A stretch of DNA of 64,000 nt from Nocardioides sp. Soil797 (GTDB lineage: Bacteria > Actinomycetota > Actinomycetes > Propionibacteriales > Nocardioidaceae). The stretch lies in NCBI GenBank assembly GCA_001429555.1, contig LMSR01000020.1, forward strand, positions 62,001 through 126,000. The letters run 5' to 3'. The notes beneath the pieces were generated by a model. It worked only from the letters and a program-made list of their open reading frames with translations, did not search any database and had not been told where the DNA came from. Below, one piece after another: positions 29,939 through 38,401 of this stretch; the stretch's first letter is position 1; every line of letters starts with the position of its first letter. Position numbers and translations under genes: made by a program.

Positions 29939-31384
29939 ATGTCCTCTGCTGAACTCGGCCGCGTCACAACCGACATCCCGGCTCGCTTGGACCGTCTGCC
30001 CTGGGCCCGTTGGCACTGGATGGTCGTGATCGGGCTCGGCACCGTCTGGATCCTCGACGGCCTCGAGGTGACCATCGTCGGCTCGATGTCCGAGGCACTG
30101 AAGCCCGGCGACACCGGACTCGGGCTGAGCAACTTCGACGTCGGCCTGGCCGGCGCCGTGTATGTCGCAGGCGCCTGCTTCGGTGCCCTGTTCTTCGGCC
30201 AGATGACCGACCGCTTCGGCCGCAAGAAGCTGTTCCTGATCACCTTGGGTGTCTACACCGTCGCGACGGTGCTGACCGCCTTCTCGATGACGCCGCTGTG
30301 GTACTTCGTGGCCCGCTTCCTCACCGGAACCGGCATCGGGGGAGAGTACGCAGCCATCAACTCCGCCATCGACGAGCTCATCCCGGCGGCCTACCGAGGA
30401 CGTGTCGACGTCGCGATCAACGGGTCCTTCTGGATCGGTGCGGCCGGCGGATCGCTGCTGACCATCCCGCTGCTCAACCCGACCGTTGTCGATCCCGCGT
30501 GGGGATGGCGACTGGCCTTCGGGCTCGGGGCGATCCTCGCCCTCGGCATCCTCTTCGTGCGACGCAACGTGCCCGAGAGCCCGCGGTGGCTGTTCATCCA
30601 CGGGCGCGAGGACGAGGCGAATCGCATCGTCGAGGACATCGAGGGCCGCATCCACGACGAGACCGGTCGAGAACTGCACGACGTGGACGAGACGATCACC
30701 ATCCGGCAGCGGCGCACCATCGGGATCGCCGAGATAGCCCACACCGTCTTCAAGCTCTATCCCAAACGCACGATCCTGTGCTTCTCGCTCTTCGTGGGTC
30801 AGGCGTTCCTCTACAACGCCTTCTTCTTCACCTACGGCGACACCCTCACCACGTTCCTCGGCGTGAAGCAGACCGGGTGGTACCTCGCGATCTTCGCTGC
30901 CAGCAACTTCATCGGTGCCCTGCTGCTCAGCCCGCTCTTCGACCGTCTGGGACGGGTGAGGATGATCTCCGGCACCTACATCCTGTCGGGCCTCCTGCTG
31001 GCCGGTGCCGGACTGTTCCTGGGCGAGGTCACTGCTGTGTCCCTCACCATCATCGGGGCAGTCGTCTTCTTCTTCGCCTCCGCAGGCGCGAGCGCTGCCT
31101 ACCTGACCGCGAGCGAGGTCTTCCCGATGGAGACGCGTGCCCTGTGCATCGCGTTCTTCTATGCCATTGGCACCGCCGCCGGCGGTATCAGCGGTCCGCT
31201 GCTCTTCGGTGCGCTGATCGAGAACGCGTCCAGCAGCGGGGACATCACCAAGATCGCGATCGGCTACTTCATCGGGGCGGTGCTGATGATCGGCGGCGGC
31301 ATCGTCGAGGCGTTCCTCGGCGTGAAGGCCGAGGGGCAGTCCCTCGAGAGCATCGCCCAGCCGTTGACCGCCGAAGACGCCTGA
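29939..31384 (+). CDS. MFS transporter of the sugar/metabolite:H+ type
   Basis: A 481-residue, 12-helix major facilitator. The loop motif GQMTDRFGRKKLF after helix 2, RFLTGTGIGGEYAAINSAIDELIPAAYRGRVD (helix 4-5, the metabolite:H+ symporter pattern) and ESPRWLFIHGREDEA are diagnostic of the SP/MHS branch. Substrate (organic acid or sugar) cannot be read. It begins right after a sigma-B-type promoter. A small winged-helix-like gene follows at 16 bases. Confidence 0.9.
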   Translation: MSSAELGRVTTDIPARLDRLPWARWHWMVVIGLGTVWILDGLEVTIVGSMSEALKPGDTGLGLSNFDVGLAGAVYVAGACFGALFFGQMTDRFGRKKLFLITLGVYTVATVLTAFSMTPLWYFVARFLTGTGIGGEYAAINSAIDELIPAAYRGRVDVAINGSFWIGAAGGSLLTIPLLNPTVVDPAWGWRLAFGLGAILALGILFVRRNVPESPRWLFIHGREDEANRIVEDIEGRIHDETGRELHDVDETITIRQRRTIGIAEIAHTVFKLYPKRTILCFSLFVGQAFLYNAFFFTYGDTLTTFLGVKQTGWYLAIFAASNFIGALLLSPLFDRLGRVRMISGTYILSGLLLAGAGLFLGEVTAVSLTIIGAVVFFFASAGASAAYLTASEVFPMETRALCIAFFYAIGTAAGGISGPLLFGALIENASSSGDITKIAIGYFIGAVLMIGGGIVEAFLGVKAEGQSLESIAQPLTAEDA

Positions 31385-31399
31385 CGCCAGGAGGAAGCC

Positions 31400-31636
31400 A
31401 TGCCCATGCCCCCACCCAAGCCGACCACTGAGGGACACCGCGACCGCGGTATCGCCCACGAGGAGAGGCAGATCGTGAAGGCGCTGCGAGCGAACGGCCC
31501 GCAGTCGTCCGATGACCTCGGCACCCTCGTGGGGGCTGCCTACTGGGAGAAGAATCGTTTCGAGCGGGCGTTGGCGTTTGCGGTGGCCGATGGCTTCGTG
31601 CATCGAACGCCCGAGGGCCTGCTCGCGACGTCGTGA
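31400..31636 (+). CDS. 78-residue winged-helix-like small protein
   Basis: The sequence HEERQIVKALRANGPQSSDDLGTLVGAAYWEKNRFERALAFAVADGFVHRTPEGLLATS has the helix-helix-turn-helix-wing pattern of a minimal winged helix. CAGGAGGAAG ribosome site just before ATG 31400. It is in operon position after the MFS gene and may regulate or simply accompany it. No named family. Confidence 0.65.
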   Translation: MPMPPPKPTTEGHRDRGIAHEERQIVKALRANGPQSSDDLGTLVGAAYWEKNRFERALAFAVADGFVHRTPEGLLATS

Positions 31637-31687
31637 CCCGTCGCCGGTCCTGGTGACCCGTCGTGAGCGTTGACGGCTCGAACAAGC

Positions 31688-34087
31688 TCACGTGGGGTCG
31701 ATGCTGAACTCCCAGTCGCGAACCTCCGGCAGGTCCTCACCGTGGGTGCGCACCCATGTGCGGTGCTCGACCAGCTTGCTCAGGAGGCGATCGCGTACGG
31801 CGCCAGCCGTCGCGCGCAGCTTCGGCACCCGGTCGATCACGGCGATGGCCAGGTCGAAGCGGTCGATCCCGTTGACCACGGTCATGTCGAACGGTGTCGT
31901 GGTGGTGCCCTCCTCGACATAACCGCGCACGTGGAAGTTCTCGTGGTTGGCGCGGTTGTAGGTCAACCGGTGGATCAGCCACGGATAACCGTGATAGGCG
32001 AACACCACCGGACGACTCCTCGTGAAGAGGGAGTCGAAGTCGGCGTCCGCCAGTCCGTGGGGATGCTCGTTCTCGTGCTGGAGGCGCATCAGGTCCACGA
32101 CGTTGACGAACCTGATCCGGAGGTCGGGGAAGTGCTCGCGCAGGATCGAGACAGCTGCCAGCGCCTCCATCGTCGGCACGTCACCGGCGCAACCGAGCAC
32201 GACATCCGGTTCGGCGGCATCGCGTGGCTCGGTGCCCGCCCATTCCCAGATGCCGATGCCCTTGGTGGCATGGGTGATCGCCTCGTCCATCGGAAGGTAC
32301 TGCAGCGCGGGTTGCTTGCCGGCCACGATCACGTTGACGTACTGCCGCGACCGCAGGCAGTGGTCAGCGACCGACAGCAGGGTGTTCGCGTCCGGGGGCA
32401 GGTAGACCCGGATCACGTCCGCCTTCTTGTTCACGACATGGTCGATGAAGCCCGGGTCCTGGTGGGAGAAGCCGTTGTGGTCCTGTCGCCACACGTGGGA
32501 GGTCAGCAAGTAGTTCAGGGACGGGATCGGTCGCCGCCAGTCGATGTCGTTCGTGGTCTTGAGCCACTTGGCGTGCTGGTTGAACATCGAGTCGACGATG
32601 TGGACGAATGCCTCGTAGCAGGAGAACAGGCCATGTCGGCCGGTCAGGAGATAGCCCTCCAACCATCCCTGGCACATGTGCTCCGACAATGTCTCCATCA
32701 CCCGGCCGTCGACTGCGAGGTGGTCGTCGCCCGGGAGGAGTTGTGCGTTCCACGTCCGGTCGGTCACGTCGAGCACGTCCTGCAAGCGGTTGGAGTTGTG
32801 CTCGTCCGGCGCCATCATCCGGAACTGGTCGCGGTTGTGCGCCATCACGTCACGCAGCCACCCACCCAGGACCCGTGTCGCCTCGACGCTTCCGGTCCCG
32901 GGTTGCTCCACCGGGACCGCATGGTCGCGGAAGTCCGGCAACACGAGACTCCGGGTGAGCAAGCCCCCGTTGGCGTGGGGGTTCGCGCTCATTCTGCGTT
33001 CGCCCGCAGGGTGCAGCTCCGCCACGGCGCTGACCGGGCGGCCCTCGTCGTCGAAGAGATCGTCGGGGCGATAGCTGCGCAGCCACTTCTCGAGAACCTT
33101 GCGATGGGCCTCGTCCTGACGGGCGTTCGCGAAGGGCACCTGGTGCGATCGCCAGGAGCCCTCCACCTGTTTGCCGTCGACCTCCTTCGGCCCCGTCCAG
33201 CCCTTCGGGCTGCGCAGCACGATCATCGGCCAGGCACGTCGTGGGGCCGGTTTCCGCTTCGCGGAACGGGCTTCAGCCTGGATGTCGCCGATCTCGTCGA
33301 GACAGTGGTCGAGGGTGGCCGCGAAGGCCTGGTGCATCGAAACGGGGTCGTCGCCCTCCACGACGTACGGCGTGTGGCCGTAACCACGCAGCAGCGACAG
33401 CAGCTCGTCCTCGGGGATCCGGGCCAGGATGGTGGGACTGGCGATCTTGTATCCGTTGAGGTGCAGGATGGGCAGCACCGCGCCGTCGCGCCTCGGGTCG
33501 ACGAACTTGGTCGAGTGCCAGCTCGCCGCGAGCGGCCCGGACTCCGCCTCACCGTCGCCGACGACAGCCGCGACGACAAGGCCGGGGTTGTCGAAGGCTG
33601 CACCGTAGGCATGGACCAAGGAGTAGCCGAGCTCGCCGCCCTCGTGGATCGAACCGGGCGTCTCCGGCGCCACGTGACTGGGAATGCCGCCGGGGAAGGA
33701 GAACTGCTTGAAGAGACGCTGCATGCCGTCGAGATCGCGCCCGATCTCCGGATAGACCTCGGAGTACGTGCCCTCCAGCCACGCCGAGGCGACCATCGCC
33801 GGACCACCGTGGCCGGGGCCGGCAACGTAGATGGTGTCCAGGTCTCGCGCCCTGATCGCTCGGTTCAGGTGCGCATAGAGGAAGGTCAGTCCCGGTGTCG
33901 TGCCCCAGTGCCCGAGCAAACGGGGCTTCACGTGCTCGGGTTCCAACGGCTCCCGGAGCAGAGGATTGTCCATCAGATAGATCTGGCCCACCGACAGGTA
34001 GTTCGCAGCCCGCCACCACGCATCGATGTCACGTGCCTCGGTCCTGCCCAAGGGCTTGCCCTTCACCGTGCTGCGTGTCCGAGTCAT
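31688..34087 (-). CDS. xfp: phosphoketolase (xylulose-5-P/fructose-6-P)
   Basis: A 799-residue thiamine-diphosphate enzyme that cleaves xylulose-5-phosphate or fructose-6-phosphate to acetyl phosphate plus a triose/tetrose phosphate. Full length. Family motifs: PLEPEHVKPRLLGHWGTTPGLTFLYAHLNR (residues ~40-70), GPGHGGPAMVA (~85), VVGDGEAESGPLAASWHS (ThDP/Mg site, ~163-180) and the C-terminal domain. ATG 34087 (MTRTRSTVKGKPLG) is preferred. A GGCTACC variant promoter sits 9 bases upstream. It lets stressed cells make acetyl-P/acetyl-CoA without carbon loss. Confidence 0.95.
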   Translation of the reverse strand: MTRTRSTVKGKPLGRTEARDIDAWWRAANYLSVGQIYLMDNPLLREPLEPEHVKPRLLGHWGTTPGLTFLYAHLNRAIRARDLDTIYVAGPGHGGPAMVASAWLEGTYSEVYPEIGRDLDGMQRLFKQFSFPGGIPSHVAPETPGSIHEGGELGYSLVHAYGAAFDNPGLVVAAVVGDGEAESGPLAASWHSTKFVDPRRDGAVLPILHLNGYKIASPTILARIPEDELLSLLRGYGHTPYVVEGDDPVSMHQAFAATLDHCLDEIGDIQAEARSAKRKPAPRRAWPMIVLRSPKGWTGPKEVDGKQVEGSWRSHQVPFANARQDEAHRKVLEKWLRSYRPDDLFDDEGRPVSAVAELHPAGERRMSANPHANGGLLTRSLVLPDFRDHAVPVEQPGTGSVEATRVLGGWLRDVMAHNRDQFRMMAPDEHNSNRLQDVLDVTDRTWNAQLLPGDDHLAVDGRVMETLSEHMCQGWLEGYLLTGRHGLFSCYEAFVHIVDSMFNQHAKWLKTTNDIDWRRPIPSLNYLLTSHVWRQDHNGFSHQDPGFIDHVVNKKADVIRVYLPPDANTLLSVADHCLRSRQYVNVIVAGKQPALQYLPMDEAITHATKGIGIWEWAGTEPRDAAEPDVVLGCAGDVPTMEALAAVSILREHFPDLRIRFVNVVDLMRLQHENEHPHGLADADFDSLFTRSRPVVFAYHGYPWLIHRLTYNRANHENFHVRGYVEEGTTTTPFDMTVVNGIDRFDLAIAVIDRVPKLRATAGAVRDRLLSKLVEHRTWVRTHGEDLPEVRDWEFSIDPT

Positions 34088-34095
34088 GCTGGGCC

Positions 34096-34121
34096 GGTAG
34101 CCGATCCTCACGGTTTCATAC
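34096..34121 (-). promoter_or_regulatory. sigma-B-type promoter variant (GTAT-N15-GGCTACC)
   Basis: Minus-strand GTAT (34118-34121) and GGCTACC (34096-34102), ending 9 bases before the phosphoketolase ATG; one base of the -10 differs. Confidence 0.45.
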
Positions 34122-34150
34122 CGCGCCACCGGCTTGCCGACTCGCAAAGC

Positions 34151-34723
34151 TCACGGTGTCGGTTGGTCGCCCACCAAGGTGTCCTTGCCGACGGCCTTGG
34201 CGACGTCCGCAGGGGTGGCGTCCACGTCGCTCGGGTCGGCCGCGGCATCGATCCTCGTCGCCGGCTTCTTGGGAGACTTCTTCCTGGGCGGCTTCACCTT
34301 CTGGACGGGAGCCGGGTCGAGCCCCAGCTTCTCGGTCACGTTCACAGGTTCCGGTGGCGAGGAAGTCTCCTCTGACGTCGCGCTGGTCCTCCGCTGGGTG
34401 CTGGTGCTCGGCGCTCCAGTGCTCGGAGCCTCGTTGGCCGATCCCCTCGGCTGGGCCCCCGGAGTCGACGTGGGGGAGCCCGGCCCCGTCGTCTCTGCAG
34501 GTGCGGTCTCGGTGGGTGACCGATCCGACGGTGTGGCGTGAACGCGGTCGACCAGCGACTTCACCACTCCCGAGGCTCCGCTGGAAACAGCCTTGGCCAC
34601 CTGACCGCTCGCATGCAGGGCGCCCTTCGTGAGACCGATCGCCGTGCTGGCTGCGGCCTTGGGGAACTTCAGTGATCCGGCGGTGACGTCCTTGATCATG
34701 TCCAACGGCTTGTTCTCGGCCAC
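34151..34723 (-). CDS. 190-residue disordered Ser/Thr/Pro-rich protein
   Basis: GTG start after AAGGAGTCC. Residues ~1-55 are an ordered helical region (ENKPLDMIKDVTAGSLKFPKAAASTAIGLTKGALHASGQVAKAVSSGASGVVKSLVDRV); the rest is Ser/Thr/Pro-rich and ends with a Lys-rich segment (VQKVKPPRKKSPKKPATRI). It resembles histone-like or granule-associated (phasin-like) proteins only in composition. A sigma-B-type promoter stands 56 bases upstream. Confidence 0.6.
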   Translation of the reverse strand: MAENKPLDMIKDVTAGSLKFPKAAASTAIGLTKGALHASGQVAKAVSSGASGVVKSLVDRVHATPSDRSPTETAPAETTGPGSPTSTPGAQPRGSANEAPSTGAPSTSTQRRTSATSEETSSPPEPVNVTEKLGLDPAPVQKVKPPRKKSPKKPATRIDAAADPSDVDATPADVAKAVGKDTLVGDQPTP

Positions 34724-34778
34724 GAGGACTCCTTTCGGTCGCGGTTGATGACCGGGCCCCTCTGCCCGGCGCCTGGTC

Positions 34779-34804
34779 GGTACCCGAGCGTGCGCGGAGC
34801 ACAC
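34779..34804 (-). promoter_or_regulatory. sigma-B-type promoter (GTGT-N15-GGGTACC)
   Basis: Minus-strand GTGT (34801-34804) and GGGTACC (34779-34785) before the 190-residue gene. Confidence 0.75.
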
Positions 34805-34808
34805 GTCC

Positions 34809-34815
34809 GGGTACC
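34809..34815 (+). promoter_or_regulatory. orphan GGGTACC on the + strand
   Basis: GGGTACC facing right, back-to-back with the minus promoter at 34779-34804. No GNNT at 14-16 bases (GTGC there) and no + strand gene until 35267; a transcript would run antisense to the 34868-35155 gene. Confidence 0.3.
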
Positions 34816-34867
34816 GGCGACTCGGTGCTCGTCGAATTCCCGTCGGCGCAGGACCAACCCGTGACCC

Positions 34868-35155
34868 CTACTGCGAGTCGTCGGAGGGCTGGTCGAGGGA
34901 TGTCCCCGCGTTCTCCGCCTGCGCTCCCTCGGGTGATGGCTCGTGGGGTGCACCTGGTTCGGAATCATCGGGAAGTGCCTGGCCAGGGGTCGACGACGGA
35001 TCGGTGTGAGGTTCGGTGTCGCGGCTTCGGTTGGGGCGGGAACTCTCGGCTCCGTCGGGCGGCTCGGTGGCGGACGGCTCCGTGGCCAGAGGCTCGGTGA
35101 CGCCGGGGCCGACGTTGAGCCGTGACTGCGGGTCATTGTTGGGATTCTCAGACAT
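34868..35155 (-). CDS. 95-residue acidic disordered protein
   Basis: The sequence is Glu/Asp/Ser/Pro-rich with no hydrophobic core (MSENPNNDPQSRLNVGPGVTE at the N-terminus, then repeats of TEPxATEP and a C-terminus SLDQPSDDSQ). The open frame continues upstream to 35509, but the ATG at 35155 is 8 bases after a GGGTACC, as for other genes here. Unknown function; composition matches desiccation/salt-stress hydrophilins. Confidence 0.55.
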   Translation of the reverse strand: MSENPNNDPQSRLNVGPGVTEPLATEPSATEPPDGAESSRPNRSRDTEPHTDPSSTPGQALPDDSEPGAPHEPSPEGAQAENAGTSLDQPSDDSQ

Positions 35156-35162
35156 GGGAGCG

Positions 35163-35169
35163 CGGTACC
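35163..35169 (-). promoter_or_regulatory. GGGTACC -10 element before acidic protein gene
   Basis: Minus-strand GGGTACC, 7 bases from the ATG. The -35 position reads TCAT, missing the first G of GNNT. Confidence 0.45.
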
Positions 35170-35266
35170 CGGCACGCGCAGTGGCATGAGTCCCGGTGTC
35201 GAGACTGGGTGGCCGGTTGCTCGGCAGCCGGTGGCTCGGCAGGTGGCACGTTGCTAGGTTCGAGAC

Positions 35267-35479
35267 ATGGACAACGATGACGACCGAGTCGCTTCCCGGG
35301 CCGAGCAGTTGCCGGAGGAGGAAGAGGCGGGAGGCGCCGACGACCCGCGTGCCCAGGCCGAGGCGATCCTCGAGGAGTCGGACGAGCGCACGGACGACCC
35401 GGAGGGCACTCGCAAGGAATCGACGCAGACTCCCGATGACCCGCCCTCCCAGGAGGACTTGGTCGACGACGTCGACTGA
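35267..35479 (+). CDS. 70-residue acidic protein
   Basis: A very acidic hydrophilic protein (MDNDDDRVASRAEQLPEEEEAGGADD..., ending PPSQEDLVDDVD) with the core DPRAQAEAILEESDERTDDPEG, a pattern I associate with small conserved actinobacterial proteins. A TAGGTT hexamer ~12 bases upstream suggests housekeeping, leaderless expression. Function unknown. Confidence 0.65.
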   Translation: MDNDDDRVASRAEQLPEEEEAGGADDPRAQAEAILEESDERTDDPEGTRKESTQTPDDPPSQEDLVDDVD

Positions 35480-35542
35480 TCGTGCGGATCCCAACCACAG
35501 GTCGACCAAGGGCTTGGTTGGGGAGCGAAGCTCGGCTCGGCC

Positions 35543-36640
35543 TCAGGCCCCGATGACGTTCTCGACCTGATCAGCAGGGGCGACGGAGGCGAGGACACGG
35601 CGGATTGCGGAGACCAGGCCACCTGCGGCGAAGGTCTCGCCGTCGTGCTCGTTCCGCTGCTGTTCCGAGATCGCTGCTGCGAACGAGTCGGCAGCTCGGA
35701 TGGCCGCTGCCAGTTCTCGCTCGCCGGCAACGGTTGAGTGCACGGAGCGCAAGGCCTCCGCAGCTGACCGGAAGGCAGTGACCGCACTTGGTCGCAGCTC
35801 GGCCCCGAGAGCGACCAACGCGCGATCGGCATGCTCCTGGTGGGCCAGCATGTTGGTCATCTCCTGAATCAGGAAGGAGAGCTGGTTCAGTGCAAGGCTC
35901 TGGCGTCCCTGTTGCTCCGCCGCATCACGCCTTCGTCGGACGCGCCAATTCATCTGCGAGGCGTCCTGCACCTGTTCCATCAGCTCCTGGACCTGGTGGG
36001 TCCGGGCCGCACGCTTCGCATCGTCGCCGCGCCACTCGTGGGTGGTCGGCAGCGGGTCGCGTTCGAGACCGTCGGCAAGGCCATCCAGCTGGTCGGCCAA
36101 CAGGTCACGCAGCGACTGCTGGACATTGCGCGTGGCGATCATCGGCATGGGAGGCGCAAGGACGTTGACGACGACACCCACCGCCGCCCCCAGCGCGGTC
36201 AGACCCAGGTAGGCGATCACATAGGGAGTGGGGTGCGACCCACCGACGATCAGGATGAAGAGCGCCGAGATCGGCACCCAACTGGCCATCGAACCGAGGT
36301 GCTTCCACGCGCCGACGAGTGTGCCGATCCCGACCACCAGGGCAATTCCCAGGACATCGGGAAGCGGAGCCCAGCGAGCGGCAACGGCCAGGACCGCGCC
36401 CAACGCGATGGCCAGGACGGTCTCCATCGACGATCGCAGTGACTGGGCCAGCCGGGAGGAGACCACCACGACTGCTCCCAGAGGTGCGTAGTAGGCATAT
36501 TCCTCGATGGGCCCGCCCACCAGACGGGCAAGCAGCCAGGCCAGGGCAGCGGCCAGGGCTGCCTTGACGGCGATGGGGATGAGGGGAAACCGGCCCCAGA
36601 ATTCGCGCAGGGTCGTCCGAATCGACTCGGCGCCTCCCAC
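35543..36640 (-). CDS. FUSC-family (aromatic-acid-exporter-like) membrane protein
   Basis: A 365-residue protein: six hydrophobic segments in the first ~190 residues (IAVKAALAAALAWLLARLVG, YAPLGAVVVVSSRLAQSLRSSMETVLAIALGAVLAV), then a long cytoplasmic helical domain. The pattern matches the FUSC/aromatic acid exporter family. GTG 36640 is chosen for its GGGAGG ribosome site; the frame stays open upstream without support. A sigma-B-type promoter lies 35 bases before it. Confidence 0.85.
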   Translation of the reverse strand: MGGAESIRTTLREFWGRFPLIPIAVKAALAAALAWLLARLVGGPIEEYAYYAPLGAVVVVSSRLAQSLRSSMETVLAIALGAVLAVAARWAPLPDVLGIALVVGIGTLVGAWKHLGSMASWVPISALFILIVGGSHPTPYVIAYLGLTALGAAVGVVVNVLAPPMPMIATRNVQQSLRDLLADQLDGLADGLERDPLPTTHEWRGDDAKRAARTHQVQELMEQVQDASQMNWRVRRRRDAAEQQGRQSLALNQLSFLIQEMTNMLAHQEHADRALVALGAELRPSAVTAFRSAAEALRSVHSTVAGERELAAAIRAADSFAAAISEQQRNEHDGETFAAGGLVSAIRRVLASVAPADQVENVIGA

Positions 36641-36674
36641 GGCTCCACCTCCCGACGAGTTCCTCCGCCACCGG

Positions 36675-36700
36675 GGTACCCAGTGGCCGGCCTCCCATGC
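36675..36700 (-). promoter_or_regulatory. sigma-B-type promoter (GCAT-N15-GGGTACC)
   Basis: Minus-strand GCAT (36697-36700) and GGGTACC (36675-36681) upstream of the FUSC gene. Confidence 0.75.
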
Positions 36701-36801
36701 AACGGCGGTGGCCGGCTCCGGCGCCGCCCAAGAGGCCTCGGTGGTGCAACATCCTAGGGTGGGGCAGGCAGCGGCGTTCCTGCTCGGCGATGGAGGAAGA
36801 C

Positions 36802-37311
36802 ATGGATGACGATGCGTTCGACCGGCTGATGGCTGTTGCTGATCCGCCACTGGTCGTGGTCACGACCGCCGCAGAAGGCGTCCGTGCCGGTTGTCTGGTC
36901 GGTTTCCACAGTCAGTCGAGCATTGGCCCCGAGCGCTACTGCGTATGGCTGTCGAAGGCGAATCACACCTACCGCGTCGGTCTGCGGGCCACGCACTTCG
37001 CCATGCACTTCCTACCTGACGACAGGCTCGACCTGGCGGAGCGGTTCGGCACCGTCTCGGGGGAGGACAAGGACAAGTTCGTCGGGATCGAGGTGGTCAG
37101 CGGCGATCACGGCGTACCCCTGATCGTCGGGTGTCCCCATCGGCTGCTGCTCGAGTGCATCACCGTCCTGGACACCAGGGGTGACCACGTCTGCCTGGAC
37201 ATGCGTGTGCTCCGGGCGGACCACACAGGAGAGTTCGCCCCGCTACGGGTCTCGCAGGCGGGCAGCCTGGAGCCCGGTCATGCCAGCGAGGAACGCACGA
37301 TCAGACCCTGA
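36802..37311 (+). CDS. flavin-reductase-like FMN-binding protein
   Basis: A 169-residue split-barrel flavoprotein of the flavin reductase/HpaC type (DPPLVVVTTAAEGVRAGCLVGFHSQSSIGPERYCVWLSKANHTYRV; then ATHFAMHFLPDDRLDLAERFG). GGAGGAAG precedes ATG 36802. A TAGGGT hexamer at ~36752 could be a housekeeping promoter. It is divergent from the FUSC gene. It may reduce FMN or bind an F420-like cofactor; substrate not evident. Confidence 0.8.
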   Translation: MDDDAFDRLMAVADPPLVVVTTAAEGVRAGCLVGFHSQSSIGPERYCVWLSKANHTYRVGLRATHFAMHFLPDDRLDLAERFGTVSGEDKDKFVGIEVVSGDHGVPLIVGCPHRLLLECITVLDTRGDHVCLDMRVLRADHTGEFAPLRVSQAGSLEPGHASEERTIRP

Positions 37312-37375
37312 ACCGGTCCTGAGGCTTGTGGCCCCCGTGGCTCAGTGCAGAGCGGCGGCGTCGAACGCTGGGTGC

Positions 37376-37537
37376 CTACCTTGCGTGCCACAGGGAAGTG
37401 CCGCACCCCGTGCGCCGGATCCGAATGCCATGCGGATGGTGGGGTCGATGGCTTGAAACCGGGCCGTCGAGGGCTTTGGCATCTTCGAGTCGGCGCATCA
37501 GTCGCACCAACGTGGGCTGTCGTTCGATGGTCTTCAT
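37376..37537 (-). pseudogene. truncated DUF2231-like fragment
   Basis: GAGGAGC ribosome site then MKTIERQPTLVRLMRRLEDAKALDGPVSS, the pattern that opens DUF2231 membrane proteins; the frame then drifts and stops at residue 53 without the expected HPLHP-type and transmembrane segments. Another frame in the same stretch reads AIDPTIRMAFGSGARGAAL...HPAFDAAAL, which looks like the continuation after a frameshift. Read as a decayed gene; low certainty. Confidence 0.35.
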
Positions 37538-37621
37538 GGTTGCTCCTCGCTGAGTGAACTCCTTGTCCACCCTGGTCCCGGTGGTGGTCACACGAGTCTT
37601 GTCCGGGGCCGCCCTGCCGGG

Positions 37622-38296
37622 TCAGCCCTCGGTGCCGGTGGAATGATGCGGAGCACCGACCGGCTTGCTCTCCGGCGAGCCCCGCTGTCGCGGGTAGATC
37701 GCCAGCACCGCCATCGAACCGACGGCCAAGAGTTCGGACTGCCAGTTCTGCAGGGTGCGGGCCCAGAAGTCCGCATGAACCAGATACGCGTGCCACGAGA
37801 CTGGGTCGCGCAGCTGGCCCAGGCGTGTCTCGTTGTACGCCGCCCATCCGGCGACGGACTGGACCAGCCACGACGCCAGGAAGATGGCGGCCATGGTGAG
37901 GCACAGTGAGTACGAGTAGAGCGCCGTGCGCAGTCCGCCGACCCGGGCCCAACGTGGGGAGTTCTCGGTCGCGTGCGGGCCGACCATCTGGTCCTCGTCG
38001 GATTCGAGTCCGGCCTTCCCGAGTTCCTTGGACTCGGGGGAGCCCTTCTGCAGGAACCAGACGGTGGCCAGGATGTAGAGCAGGAACTGGAGGTACTCGC
38101 TCTGCCAGTTCTCGGTCACGTCGACGGCGAAGTCGGCTGAGGTCAGATAGCGGCCCAGTGTGATCTGATGGTAGCCGTCACCGAGTTGCTGGTCGTTGAA
38201 CTGGTACCAACCGGCGAATGCCTGCCCCAGCAGGGCCAGCAGGAACATCACGCCGAAGACGATGCTGAGGGAGTTCTCCCTGACGAACCGCCGCAT
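37622..38296 (-). CDS. DUF6766-family membrane protein
   Basis: A 224-residue protein with four membrane segments (residues ~8-28, ~66-84, ~128-150, ~182-198) and two similar halves: ...SADFAVDVTENWQSEYLQFLLYILATVWFLQKGSPESK and ...HADFWARTLQNWQSELLAVGSMAVLAIYPRQRGSPESK, a clear internal duplication. It is 19 bases downstream of the 27-residue peptide gene, with an AGGAGA ribosome site. Function unknown. Confidence 0.8.
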   Translation of the reverse strand: MRRFVRENSLSIVFGVMFLLALLGQAFAGWYQFNDQQLGDGYHQITLGRYLTSADFAVDVTENWQSEYLQFLLYILATVWFLQKGSPESKELGKAGLESDEDQMVGPHATENSPRWARVGGLRTALYSYSLCLTMAAIFLASWLVQSVAGWAAYNETRLGQLRDPVSWHAYLVHADFWARTLQNWQSELLAVGSMAVLAIYPRQRGSPESKPVGAPHHSTGTEG

Positions 38297-38315
38297 GGCG
38301 ATCTCCTTCCGAGGG

Positions 38316-38399
38316 CTACTGGTGTCGCAGGGCCACGAGCAGGGTGAAGGCCAACCCGGCGACGATCGCGCACAGGTAAAGGACAAACATGAGTCGCAT
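38316..38399 (-). CDS. 27-residue one-helix membrane peptide
   Basis: GGAGG lies 6 bases before the ATG, inside the end of the upstream lipoprotein gene. The peptide MRLMFVLYLCAIVAGLAFTL plus VALRHQ is one transmembrane helix with a basic end. It stands between the lipoprotein and DUF6766 genes on one strand, so it is likely translated from the same message. Too short to prove by sequence alone. Confidence 0.6.
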   Translation of the reverse strand: MRLMFVLYLCAIVAGLAFTLLVALRHQ

Positions 38400-38401
38400 G
38401 C

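Noticed and set aside
29321..31603. 760-residue open frame on the minus strand
   Set aside because: It is antisense to the MFS gene and two small genes; no ribosome site or family.
31670..34375. 901-residue open frame on the + strand
   Set aside because: It is the antisense of the phosphoketolase gene; the composition (Val/His/Asp/Gln-rich, no domains) is typical of GC-rich shadow frames.
36674..36680. + strand GGGTACC as promoter of the flavin-reductase-like gene
   Set aside because: The site is palindromic with the minus promoter, no GNNT is found at the right spacing and it is over 120 bases from the gene.
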